A DNA stretch of 64,000 bases from Ruminococcus hominis (lineage in GTDB: Bacteria; Bacillota; Clostridia; Lachnospirales; Lachnospiraceae). The stretch spans positions 2,294,001-2,358,000 of the forward strand of contig NZ_JACOPE010000001.1 in the NCBI RefSeq assembly GCF_014287355.1, in the 5' to 3' direction. This document shows, piece by piece, positions 1 through 8,226 of the stretch. The notes beneath the pieces are model-generated. The model did not search any database, was not told the origin of the DNA, and saw only the letters and a program-made list of their open reading frames with translations. Both the position numbers and the translations under genes were made by a program. Numbering within the stretch: the first letter of the stretch is position 1; every line of letters starts with the position of its first letter.

Positions 1-406
1 CTTCAACAAATCCAGCCGCTATTCCAGTGAAGGCAATTCCTGCGCTTAAAGTAGTAAATATCTGATTTCCATTCATATTTGAAGAAACATACTTACCGTT
101 GAATATTAAAAGATAACTTCCTTTTATAATGACTGGTAACAATACAGCTACTATACCCCATCTTATTTTAATTTTAAATTTAGGTAGTCCAAACTCTGAC
201 ACTGGTAACTTAATAACCTTGCTAATAAATATTTTCAAAAGAAAATATGACAATCCGGCATATATAACTCCAGCGATAATATTACAAATTCCATATGGAA
301 CATGTATTATAGTAAATATACTTGCAATTGCTTGTGCAATAACTTGTGTAATTACTAAAATGAATATGGCAACAAATGATATGCCAATTGCTTTTTTTGT
401 ACTCAT
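1..406 (-). CDS. CPBP family intramembrane protease-like protein, N-terminal part (cut by window)
   Basis: The minus-strand frame opens with ATG at 404-406 behind an AAGGAGA ribosome site (about 413-419) and runs off the left edge, so only about 135 residues are visible. Two or three hydrophobic helices follow one another, and the last visible residues (GIAAGFVE) look like the start of the glutamate motif EExxxR of CPBP (Abi, CAAX-protease-like) membrane proteins. These proteins are poly-helix membrane proteases or bacteriocin self-immunity factors. The catalytic motifs lie outside the window, so the family is an inference from this short match and the helix pattern. Confidence 0.6.
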   Translation of the reverse strand, partial: MSTKKAIGISFVAIFILVITQVIAQAIASIFTIIHVPYGICNIIAGVIYAGLSYFLLKIFISKVIKLPVSEFGLPKFKIKIRWGIVAVLLPVIIKGSYLLIFNGKYVSSNMNGNQIFTTLSAGIAFTGIAAGFVE

Positions 407-503
407 TTTATTTCTCCTTGTATTATGTATTACAAATCAACAAATAGTGATTTGCCTTTATCATACTACCACACCAACGAACTTTTGTACATTTTCTCAC
501 TAA

Positions 504-539
504 AAAACCCCTCACACCATAATTGATGTAAGGGGTTTT
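504..539 (-). terminator. Rho-independent terminator of ppdK
   Basis: The arms AAAACCCCT (504-512) and AGGGGTTTT (531-539) pair exactly. Read on the minus strand the stem is followed by a T tract, 35 bp after the ppdK stop codon. Confidence 0.85.
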
Positions 540-574
540 CTATATAGACTAATTAACACTCTGTGTTATATATC

Positions 575-3208
575 CTATTTGTCTGCTTTCTGAGCGATAG
601 CAGCCTGTGCAGCAGCTAATCTTGCAATTGGTACACGGAATGGTGAGCAAGATACATAATCCAGACCAATCTTGTTGCAGAATTCTACAGAAGATGGATC
701 TCCACCATGCTCTCCACAGATACCGATGTGAAGTTTTGGATTAACAGGTCTACCTAATTTGATAGCTGTTTCCATTAATTTACCTACACCAGTCTGATCC
801 AGTTTAGCAAATGGATCGTTCTCAAAGATTTTAGCATCATAGTAAGCATCTAAGAACTTACCAGCATCATCACGTGAGAATCCGTATGTCATCTGTGTTA
901 AATCGTTTGTACCGAAGCAGAAGAAGTCAGCTTCTTTTGCGATATCATCAGCTGTAAGAGCAGCTCTTGGAATCTCAATCATTGTTCCAACTTCATATTC
1001 AAGGTTGCTTCCTGCTGCTGCGATTTCAGCATCTGCTGTCTCAACAACAAATTTCTTAACATATTTAAGCTCTTTGATATCTCCAACTAATGGAATCATG
1101 ATTTCTGGTTTTACATTCCAGTCTGGATGAGCTTTCTGTACATTGATTGCTGCACGGATAACAGCGCTTGTCTGCATCTTAGCAATTTCTGGATAAGTAA
1201 CAGCAAGACGGCATCCACGATGTCCCATCATTGGGTTGAATTCATGTAAGCTATCGATAATTGTTTTGATTTCTTCTACAGTTTTGCCCTGAGCATCTGC
1301 AAGTTTCTTGATATCCTCTTCCTCTGTAGGAACGAACTCATGAAGCGGTGGATCAAGGAAACGAATTGTAACCGGGTTACCTTCAAGGGCTTCATACAGT
1401 TTCTCGAAGTCTCCCTGCTGCTCTGGAAGAATCTTAGCAAGTGCAGCTTCTCTTTCTTCAATTGTCTCTGAACAAATCATTTCACGGAATGCATCAATTC
1501 TGTTGCCTTCGAAGAACATATGCTCTGTACGGCAAAGTCCGATACCTTCTGCTCCAAGCTCACGAGCTTTCTTAGCATCTGCAGGTGTGTCTGCGTTAGT
1601 ACGAACTTTCATTGTTCTGAACTTGTCAGCCCAATCCATGATACGTCCAAATTCACCAGCGATTGTAGCATCTACTGTTGGGATGATTCCATCGTAGATA
1701 TTACCTGTTGTTCCGTCGATTGAGATTGCATCTCCTTCGTGGAATTCTTTTCCTGCTAATGTAAATTTCTTGTTTTCTTCATCCATTGCGATGTCTCCGC
1801 AACCAGATACACAGCATGTACCCATACCACGTGCAACTACAGCAGCGTGAGATGTCATACCACCACGAACTGTCAGGATACCCTGAGCAGATTTCATACC
1901 TGTAATATCTTCTGGAGATGTCTCAAGACGAACCAGAACTACTTTTTCACCTTTTGCAGCCCATTCAACAGCGTCATCTGCTGTAAATACAACTTTACCA
2001 CAAGCAGCTCCTGGAGAAGCTCCAAGACCTTTACCGATTGGTGTAGCAGCTTTTAATGCAGCTGTATCAAACTGTGGATGAAGCAATGTATCCAGGTTAC
2101 GTGGATCGATCATTGCAACTGCTTCTTCTTCTGTTCTCATGCCTTCATCTACAAGGTCACAAGCAATCTTTAATGCAGCCTGAGCTGTTCTTTTACCATT
2201 ACGTGTCTGCAGCATGAACAGTTTTCTATCCTGGATAGTAAACTCCATATCCTGCATATCTCTATAGTGTGTTTCCAATTTGTTGCAAACACCTACGAAC
2301 TGATCGTATACTTCTGGCATAACTGCCTGTAATTCTGCGATTGGCTGTGGTGTACGAACACCGGCAACAACGTCTTCTCCCTGAGCATTCATCAGGAATT
2401 CTCCCATCAGCTTCTTCTCTCCTGTTGCAGGGTCACGAGTAAATGCAACACCTGTACCAGATTCATCTGACCAGTTACCAAATGCCATCTCCTGTACGTT
2501 AACAGCTGTTCCCCAAGAATATGGAATATCGTTATCACGACGATATACGTTTGCACGTGGGTTATCCCATGAACGGAATACAGCTTTGATAGCTCCCATC
2601 AGCTGTTCCTTAGGATCATCTGGGAAGTCAGCTCCGATTTTTTCTTTATATTCAGCTTTAAACTGATTAGCAAGCTCTTTTAAGTCATCTGCTGTAAGGT
2701 CTACGTCCTGTGTAACCCCTCTTTCAGCTTTCATCTTGTCGATCAATTCTTCGAAGTATTTTTTACCTACTTCCATAACTACATCAGAGTACATCTGGAT
2801 AAATCTTCTGTAGCAGTCACGAGCCCATCTTTCGTTGCCTGTTTTCTTAGCAACTACTTCTACTACTTCTTCATTCAATCCAAGGTTAAGGATTGTATCC
2901 ATCATACCTGGCATAGATGCTCTTGCTCCTGAACGAACAGATACAAGCAGTGGATTCTCATTGTCTCCAAATTTCTTGCCTGTTACTTCTTCCATCTTTA
3001 CGATTGCTTCCATGATCTGTGCCATGATTTCGTCGTTGATCTTTCTTCCGTCCTCGTAATACTGAGTACAAGCCTCTGTTGTAATTGTAAATCCCTGTGG
3101 TACTGGAAGACCAAGATTTGTCATCTCTGCAAGGTTTGCACCTTTTCCTCCAAGCAGGTTTCTCATTGTTGCGTTACCCTCAGTAAACATATAAACCCAT
3201 TTTGCCAT
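575..3208 (-). CDS. ppdK: Pyruvate, phosphate dikinase
   Basis: Interconverts pyruvate, ATP and phosphate with PEP, AMP and pyrophosphate in the cytoplasm. In anaerobic clostridia it works in PPi-linked glycolysis or in making PEP. The 877-residue length fits the family. The ATP-grasp domain is at the N-terminus (GGKGANLAEM, DTILNLGLN), the swivelling phospho-histidine domain carries GGMTSHAAVVARGMG, and the C-terminal PEP/pyruvate barrel carries GLCRTEHMFF and a late GICGEHGGDP loop. An in-frame start exists at 3241, but the ATG at 3206-3208 sits behind AGGAGG (3219-3224) and begins MAKWVYMF as in relatives, so I choose it. A promoter lies upstream and a terminator downstream, so it is probably monocistronic. 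Confidence 0.96.
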   Translation of the reverse strand: MAKWVYMFTEGNATMRNLLGGKGANLAEMTNLGLPVPQGFTITTEACTQYYEDGRKINDEIMAQIMEAIVKMEEVTGKKFGDNENPLLVSVRSGARASMPGMMDTILNLGLNEEVVEVVAKKTGNERWARDCYRRFIQMYSDVVMEVGKKYFEELIDKMKAERGVTQDVDLTADDLKELANQFKAEYKEKIGADFPDDPKEQLMGAIKAVFRSWDNPRANVYRRDNDIPYSWGTAVNVQEMAFGNWSDESGTGVAFTRDPATGEKKLMGEFLMNAQGEDVVAGVRTPQPIAELQAVMPEVYDQFVGVCNKLETHYRDMQDMEFTIQDRKLFMLQTRNGKRTAQAALKIACDLVDEGMRTEEEAVAMIDPRNLDTLLHPQFDTAALKAATPIGKGLGASPGAACGKVVFTADDAVEWAAKGEKVVLVRLETSPEDITGMKSAQGILTVRGGMTSHAAVVARGMGTCCVSGCGDIAMDEENKKFTLAGKEFHEGDAISIDGTTGNIYDGIIPTVDATIAGEFGRIMDWADKFRTMKVRTNADTPADAKKARELGAEGIGLCRTEHMFFEGNRIDAFREMICSETIEEREAALAKILPEQQGDFEKLYEALEGNPVTIRFLDPPLHEFVPTEEEDIKKLADAQGKTVEEIKTIIDSLHEFNPMMGHRGCRLAVTYPEIAKMQTSAVIRAAINVQKAHPDWNVKPEIMIPLVGDIKELKYVKKFVVETADAEIAAAGSNLEYEVGTMIEIPRAALTADDIAKEADFFCFGTNDLTQMTYGFSRDDAGKFLDAYYDAKIFENDPFAKLDQTGVGKLMETAIKLGRPVNPKLHIGICGEHGGDPSSVEFCNKIGLDYVSCSPFRVPIARLAAAQAAIAQKADK

Positions 3209-3280
3209 GTCTAAAAGACCTCCTACTAAAGTTTTTTTCAATCATATGTATTCATACTATTGAACTAAGTCGCATAATTT

Positions 3281-3309
3281 ATTTTAAACTTTTCGACGGA
3301 GAGCGTCAA
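3281..3309 (-). promoter_or_regulatory. Promoter of ppdK
   Basis: Minus-strand TTGACG (3304-3309) and TAAAAT (3281-3286) are separated by 17 bp, about 75 bp upstream of the chosen ppdK start. This is a close sigma-A match. Confidence 0.65.
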
Positions 3310-3471
3310 GTTTTTTGCATTTATTTTTGTACAATCTTTAACAATCTTTTTTGGTTATTTTGTACAATTTCAGTGTTTTCACCTAAATATTTTTCAGTTT
3401 ATCTAAATATTTTTTTGGCGTTTTGTCGAAAACCCAGTTTTTCCGGTTCTTTATGCTTGTCTTATGTATTT

Positions 3472-4872
3472 TTATTTCATTTCTTCAATAAATGCTTTGT
3501 ATCCTTTATATGCTTCATATACATCCGCTTTGCTTGTTGCTTCCCAAGGAGCATGCATACTAAGAACAGCTACACCACTGTCGATTACTTCCATGCCATA
3601 ATTTGCCATAATATAAGCGATTGTTCCGCCACCGCCTGCGTCTACTTTACCAAGCTCTGCAAACTGATATGATACATCCTGTGAATCCATTGCCTGTCTA
3701 ATCTTTGCAAGATATTCTGCATTTGCATCATTTGATCCGCTCTTTCCACGGCTTCCTGTAAATTTATTAAATACAAGCCCTTTTCCGAAAAATGCTGAGC
3801 TACGTTTTTCAAATACTTCTGCATACATCGGATCATAAGCTGCACTTACGTCTGATGAGAGCATTGTTGAGTTCATAAGAGCTCTTCTTACTTTCAGATC
3901 TGACTCTCCCTCTGTAAGAGCAACCAGCTCTGCAACAATATTTTCAAAGAAACGAGAATGCATACCTGTTGCACCAACACTTCCGATTTCTTCTTTATCT
4001 ACTAAAATGCAGCAAGCTGTACGCTCTGTTTTCTCTACATCTAACATTGCAAATAAAGATGTAAATGCACATACACGGTCATCCTGACCATATGCCAGAA
4101 CAATACTGCGGTCAAAACCACAGTCACGTGCTTTTCCTGCCGGTACAATTTCTAATTCTGCTGAAATAAAATCTTCCTCTTCCACGTCATAATACTCTTT
4201 TAAGAGATTCATAACGTTTGCCTTTACAGCTTCTTTTTCTTTCTTTTCAAGACTTTCATCCTGTTCAATTGGACGGCTTCCGATAAGCAGATCTAAGTTC
4301 TCGCCTTCTACTACTCCTGCTGCTTTTTTATCCATCTGTTTTGAAGCGAGGTGGATCAATAAATCTGTGATAACAAATACCGGATCTTCACCCTTTTCAC
4401 CAATGTTTACATTTACAACTGTACCATCTTTCTTTACGATCACGCCATGAATAGCCAACGGTATAGTTACCCACTGATATTTTTTAATTCCACCATAATA
4501 GTGCGTATCTAAATATGCAAATTCTTCATTTTCATATAATGGATTCTGTTTTACATCAATACGTGGTGAGTCGATGTGTGCTCCAAGTATATTCATTCCT
4601 TCTTCCAAAGGCTTTGTTCCCATATTGAACATAGCGATCATCTTATTCATGCAAACAGCATAAATCTTATCTCCTGCCTGCACCTTTTCGCCGCTTTTAA
4701 TAACGTCTTTAATATTCTTGTAGCCTGCTGCCTCTGCTCTTTCAATTGTAAGTGCAATACATTCACGCTCTGTTTTTCCTGCGTCCAGACATTTCTTATA
4801 ATCCTCATTAATCGCATTGAGTTTTTTTAATTCTTCTGCATTATATGTTGTCCATGCATTTCTACGTTCCAT
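3472..4872 (-). CDS. M18 family aminopeptidase
   Basis: A dinuclear zinc aminopeptidase that removes N-terminal residues from peptides in the cytoplasm (relatives of yeast aminopeptidase I and aspartyl aminopeptidase). Its 466 residues match the family. The first metal histidine is in GAHIDSPR (H99, D101), the catalytic/metal glutamates are in DKEEIGSVGATG, and the C-terminal metal histidine is in SMHAPWE near residue 441. The ATG follows an AGGAGGTAATTTCA leader. It lies between glyS (84 bp upstream) and ppdK with no clear terminator on either side, so it may be read through from glyS. Substrate preference cannot be told from the sequence. Confidence 0.93.
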   Translation of the reverse strand: MERRNAWTTYNAEELKKLNAINEDYKKCLDAGKTERECIALTIERAEAAGYKNIKDVIKSGEKVQAGDKIYAVCMNKMIAMFNMGTKPLEEGMNILGAHIDSPRIDVKQNPLYENEEFAYLDTHYYGGIKKYQWVTIPLAIHGVIVKKDGTVVNVNIGEKGEDPVFVITDLLIHLASKQMDKKAAGVVEGENLDLLIGSRPIEQDESLEKKEKEAVKANVMNLLKEYYDVEEEDFISAELEIVPAGKARDCGFDRSIVLAYGQDDRVCAFTSLFAMLDVEKTERTACCILVDKEEIGSVGATGMHSRFFENIVAELVALTEGESDLKVRRALMNSTMLSSDVSAAYDPMYAEVFEKRSSAFFGKGLVFNKFTGSRGKSGSNDANAEYLAKIRQAMDSQDVSYQFAELGKVDAGGGGTIAYIMANYGMEVIDSGVAVLSMHAPWEATSKADVYEAYKGYKAFIEEMK

Positions 4873-4956
4873 TGAAATTACCTCCTGATTACCAAAATCA
4901 ACCCAGCAGATTTTCTTTCAAAAATCTTACCAGGCTGATATATTCATGTATTATTT

Positions 4957-6357
4957 TTACCACTCAAATTTTTTCTCAAAATATGCTTTCAGATCTTCGA
5001 TCTTAACTCTTTCCTGTTCCATCGTATCACGATCACGAACTGTTACTGCTCCATCTTCTTCCGAATCGAAATCATATGTTACGCAGAACGGAGTTCCGAT
5101 CTCGTCCTGACGACGATAGCGTTTTCCGATATTTCCACGATCATCGAATTCGCAGTTATATGTCTTGCATAATTCATTATATACTTTTTCTGCACCTTCA
5201 TTCAGTTTTTTAGAAAGTGGAAGTACTCCGATTTTAACCGGTGCCAGTGCTGGATGGAAATGAAGGACAGTACGTGTATCCGGTTTCTCTTCTGTACCAA
5301 TCTCCTCTTCATCATATGCACTGCAAAGGAATGCAAGTACCATACGGTCTGCACCAAGTGATGGCTCGATAACATATGGGATATATTTTTCTTTCTTTTC
5401 ATCATCAAAATATGTCAGATCCTGTTTCGATACTTCCATGTGCTGTGACAAGTCATAATCTGTTCTGTCTGCGATTCCCCAAAGCTCGCCCCATCCAAAC
5501 GGGAATAAAAATTCTACGTCTGTTGTTGCTTTACTGTAGAATGACAGTTCTTCCTGATCATGATCACGATATCTTACTTCATCTTCTTTTAAGCCCAAAG
5601 AGCTCAGCCAGTCAAGACAGAATTTTTTCCAATATGCAAACCATTCCAAGTCTGTTCCAGGTTCACAGAAGAACTCCAGCTCCATCTGTTCAAATTCTCT
5701 TGTACGGAATGTAAAGTTACCCGGTGTGATCTCATTTCTGAATGATTTACCAATCTGTCCGATTCCAAATGGGATTTTCTTTCTTGATGTACGCTGTACA
5801 TTTTTAAAGTTTACAAAAATACCCTGTGCTGTCTCAGGACGAAGATATACTGTGTTCTTCGCATCTTCTGTTACTCCCTGGAATGTCTTGAACATCAGGT
5901 TGAACTGACGGATATCTGTAAAATCATGTTTTCCACATGTTGGACATGGAACATTATGTTCTTCAATAAATGCTGTCATCTCTTCCTGTGACCATGCATC
6001 TACAGCACCTTCAATCTCAATTCCATGCTCTGCACAATAATCTTCAATTAATTTATCTGCACGGAAACGCTCATGACACTGTTTACAATCCATAAGTGGA
6101 TCAGAGAATCCTCCCAAGTGTCCAGATGCGATCCATGTCTGTGGGTTCATCAGAATCGCACAGTCTACCCCTACGTTGTATGGTGATTCCTGGATGAATT
6201 TCTTCCACCAGGCACGCTTTACATTATTCTTCAGTTCAACTCCAAGATTACCATAATCCCATGTATTCGCAAGTCCTCCATAAATCTCAGAACCTGGATA
6301 CACAAAGCCTCTTGATTTTGCAAGAGCTACAATCTTGTCCATTGTCTTTTCTGCCAT
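4957..6357 (-). CDS. glyS: Glycyl-tRNA synthetase, single-chain type
   Basis: Charges tRNA-Gly with glycine. It is the one-subunit class II enzyme of 466 residues (alpha2 type), not the glyQ/glyS two-subunit form. Motif 2 is visible in [11 protein letters not shown] and [14 protein letters not shown], and motif 3 in [10 protein letters not shown]. Two Cys pairs (DCKQCHERF and PCPTCGK) in the insertion after the N-terminus can bind zinc. The C-terminal anticodon-binding domain starts near residue 365. A GAGGAA ribosome site precedes the ATG and a near-consensus promoter lies 80 bp upstream. I looked for a T-box leader and see none. Confidence 0.97.
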   Translation of the reverse strand: MAEKTMDKIVALAKSRGFVYPGSEIYGGLANTWDYGNLGVELKNNVKRAWWKKFIQESPYNVGVDCAILMNPQTWIASGHLGGFSDPLMDCKQCHERFRADKLIEDYCAEHGIEIEGAVDAWSQEEMTAFIEEHNVPCPTCGKHDFTDIRQFNLMFKTFQGVTEDAKNTVYLRPETAQGIFVNFKNVQRTSRKKIPFGIGQIGKSFRNEITPGNFTFRTREFEQMELEFFCEPGTDLEWFAYWKKFCLDWLSSLGLKEDEVRYRDHDQEELSFYSKATTDVEFLFPFGWGELWGIADRTDYDLSQHMEVSKQDLTYFDDEKKEKYIPYVIEPSLGADRMVLAFLCSAYDEEEIGTEEKPDTRTVLHFHPALAPVKIGVLPLSKKLNEGAEKVYNELCKTYNCEFDDRGNIGKRYRRQDEIGTPFCVTYDFDSEEDGAVTVRDRDTMEQERVKIEDLKAYFEKKFEW

Positions 6358-6436
6358 AGTATTTGTTCCTCACATTCTTTTAATCTTTGATTTCACCGAT
6401 CATAATTCCATCGGATTGAATTCTCAATTGTTTCCT

Positions 6437-6465
6437 ATTATAGCTGTTCTGTTTGTTTTTGTAAA
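6437..6465 (-). promoter_or_regulatory. Promoter of glyS
   Basis: Minus-strand TTTACA (6460-6465) and a perfect TATAAT (6437-6442) with a 17-bp spacer, in the 142-bp gap between recO and glyS. This would start the glyS transcript independently of the recO-era run. Confidence 0.8.
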
Positions 6466-6499
6466 CATTCCAGATGTAATTTCCGACAGCTTCATCAAA

Positions 6500-7240
6500 T
6501 TACAATAATGTTTCCAAAATTTCCAGTGATTTAAACCTCTTATCTACATACAGATCATTGTATCTTTCCATCAATCTTCCCAGTTCATCTAAAACATTTT
6601 CTTTCACAATAAATGTATATAAATGTTCAATCTTACTATTCTCCACATATTGAAGTGTATACAATGTAGAATTATTTAACCGCATTCCATCAATGACATC
6701 TCCGTCACATTCTGTACAGACCAATCCACCTTTTCTTGGACTAAACACCATAGAATGTCCCGTACTTCCACAACAAGTACATTGAAATACCTGTGGGGCC
6801 TGTCCGTTAATACATAATGCTTTCAATTCAAATACATATCGAATGAGTCGATTCGGTATCTTTGGATTGGTCAGAGCCTTCAATGTCTGATAAAGCAGCT
6901 TTAGCATCTCCCGCTCATCGTTTGCTTCTTTTGTAAAATACATTGCGTATTCCATAAAATAGAAACCATAATAGGCTGCAATAATATCCTCTCTTAATTC
7001 CGAAAAATAGTTTTCTACATGTACAGACTGAATCGTATATGAACTGCGTCCTGCATATAGAGTAAACTGACCAAATGTAAACGGATTAACCGCACCAACA
7101 AGTGGACTATTTGGTTTTCTTGCTCCTCTGGCAAATGCAGATATTTTCCCTTGTTCCTTTGTCAAAATGACTACTCTTCTGTCATATTCTCCAATGGGTG
7201 CCGTTTGCAGCACCATCCCGGTCATTGTAATCTGATTCAC
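6500..7240 (-). CDS. recO: DNA repair protein RecO
   Basis: Recombination mediator of the RecFOR pathway, which loads RecA on SSB-coated single strands. The 246-residue protein has the N-terminal OB fold (starting NQITMTGMVLQ) and the zinc site of Gram-positive RecO proteins, CTCCG ... VCTEC near residues 153-178. The start codon is GTG at 7238-7240 behind AGAAGGGAT; the next ATG is five codons in and has no better ribosome site. It lies downstream of era, separated by about 60 bp, the usual Firmicutes order. Confidence 0.94.
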   Translation of the reverse strand: MNQITMTGMVLQTAPIGEYDRRVVILTKEQGKISAFARGARKPNSPLVGAVNPFTFGQFTLYAGRSSYTIQSVHVENYFSELREDIIAAYYGFYFMEYAMYFTKEANDEREMLKLLYQTLKALTNPKIPNRLIRYVFELKALCINGQAPQVFQCTCCGSTGHSMVFSPRKGGLVCTECDGDVIDGMRLNNSTLYTLQYVENSKIEHLYTFIVKENVLDELGRLMERYNDLYVDKRFKSLEILETLL

Positions 7241-7302
7241 GTTCTATCCCTTCTAAACTATGTCTGGTACAATTACAAAAGATAAAACGCCGCCTCTGAT
7301 AT

Positions 7303-8202
7303 TTAATACTCGTCTTGACGATATCCGAAGTTTTTCATCAAAAAGTCACTGTCGCGCCAGTTCTTCTGTACTTTCACCCATAATTTTAAATTTACTTTAC
7401 AATCCAGCATACGCTCAATCTCATAACGTGCTGTACTTCCAATTTTCTTCAGCATACTGCCTTGCTTACCGATAATAATTCCTTTATGAGAGTCTCTTTC
7501 GCATATAATTGTCGCATCGATATGCATTACATGTTTTTCCATCTTCATGCGATCAATCGCAACTGCGATTCCGTGCGGAATCTCATCCTGTAAACAATGT
7601 AACGCTTTTTCACGGATCAATTCTGCCACAATCTGACGCTCTGGCTGATCTGTCACTGTCTCTTCATCATAAAACTGCGGACCATAAGGAAGATACTGCA
7701 AAATCACTTTTACCAGTTCATCTGTATTCTCTCCATTTCTCGCTGAAACCGGAACGATAGCTGCAAAATCATATTCTGTTCTATATGCATCTATAAATGT
7801 CAGAATTTCTTCTTTTTTTACCATATCGATTTTATTAATGACTAATACAACCGGAGTTTTTACCTTTTTCAGCTGCTCGATAATATGCTTTTCACCAGCG
7901 CCGATAAATGTAGATGGCTCAACAAGCCAAAGAACGACATCCACTTCATTTAACGAACGCTCTGCAATATTGACCATGTATTCACCAAGCTTATTTTTTG
8001 CTTTATGAATTCCCGGCGTGTCTACAAACACGATCTGTCCTTCTTCTGTTGTTAAAACTGTCTGAATACGATTTCTCGTTGTCTGAGGTTTATTGGATGT
8101 AATCGCAATCTTCTGTCCGATCAACTGATTCATCAATGTCGACTTACCAACATTTGGACGACCGATCAAGGTTGCAAACCCAGACTTAAAGTTTTCTTTC
8201 AT
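7303..8202 (-). CDS. era: GTPase Era
   Basis: Essential GTPase that binds the 3' end of 16S rRNA and helps 30S subunit maturation. Its 299 residues match the family. G1 GRPNVGKST (residues 14-22), G3 DTPGIH and G4 NKID are intact, and the C-terminal KH domain carries GKQGSMLKKIG. A GGAGG site lies 8 bases before the ATG. It is between the M16C peptidase gene (25 bp upstream) and recO and is probably transcribed with both. Confidence 0.97.
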   Translation of the reverse strand: MKENFKSGFATLIGRPNVGKSTLMNQLIGQKIAITSNKPQTTRNRIQTVLTTEEGQIVFVDTPGIHKAKNKLGEYMVNIAERSLNEVDVVLWLVEPSTFIGAGEKHIIEQLKKVKTPVVLVINKIDMVKKEEILTFIDAYRTEYDFAAIVPVSARNGENTDELVKVILQYLPYGPQFYDEETVTDQPERQIVAELIREKALHCLQDEIPHGIAVAIDRMKMEKHVMHIDATIICERDSHKGIIIGKQGSMLKKIGSTARYEIERMLDCKVNLKLWVKVQKNWRDSDFLMKNFGYRQDEY

Positions 8203-8226
8203 AGATTATCCTCCGTTTTAAAATTA

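Noticed and set aside
129-503. A 124-codon plus-strand frame at the left edge
   Set aside because: It is the complement of the CPBP-like membrane gene, which has a proper start and ribosome site on the minus strand.
6358-6499. Possible T-box leader before glyS
   Set aside because: The gap is only 142 bp, and no T-box sequence, specifier stem or antiterminator is visible; a plain promoter explains it.
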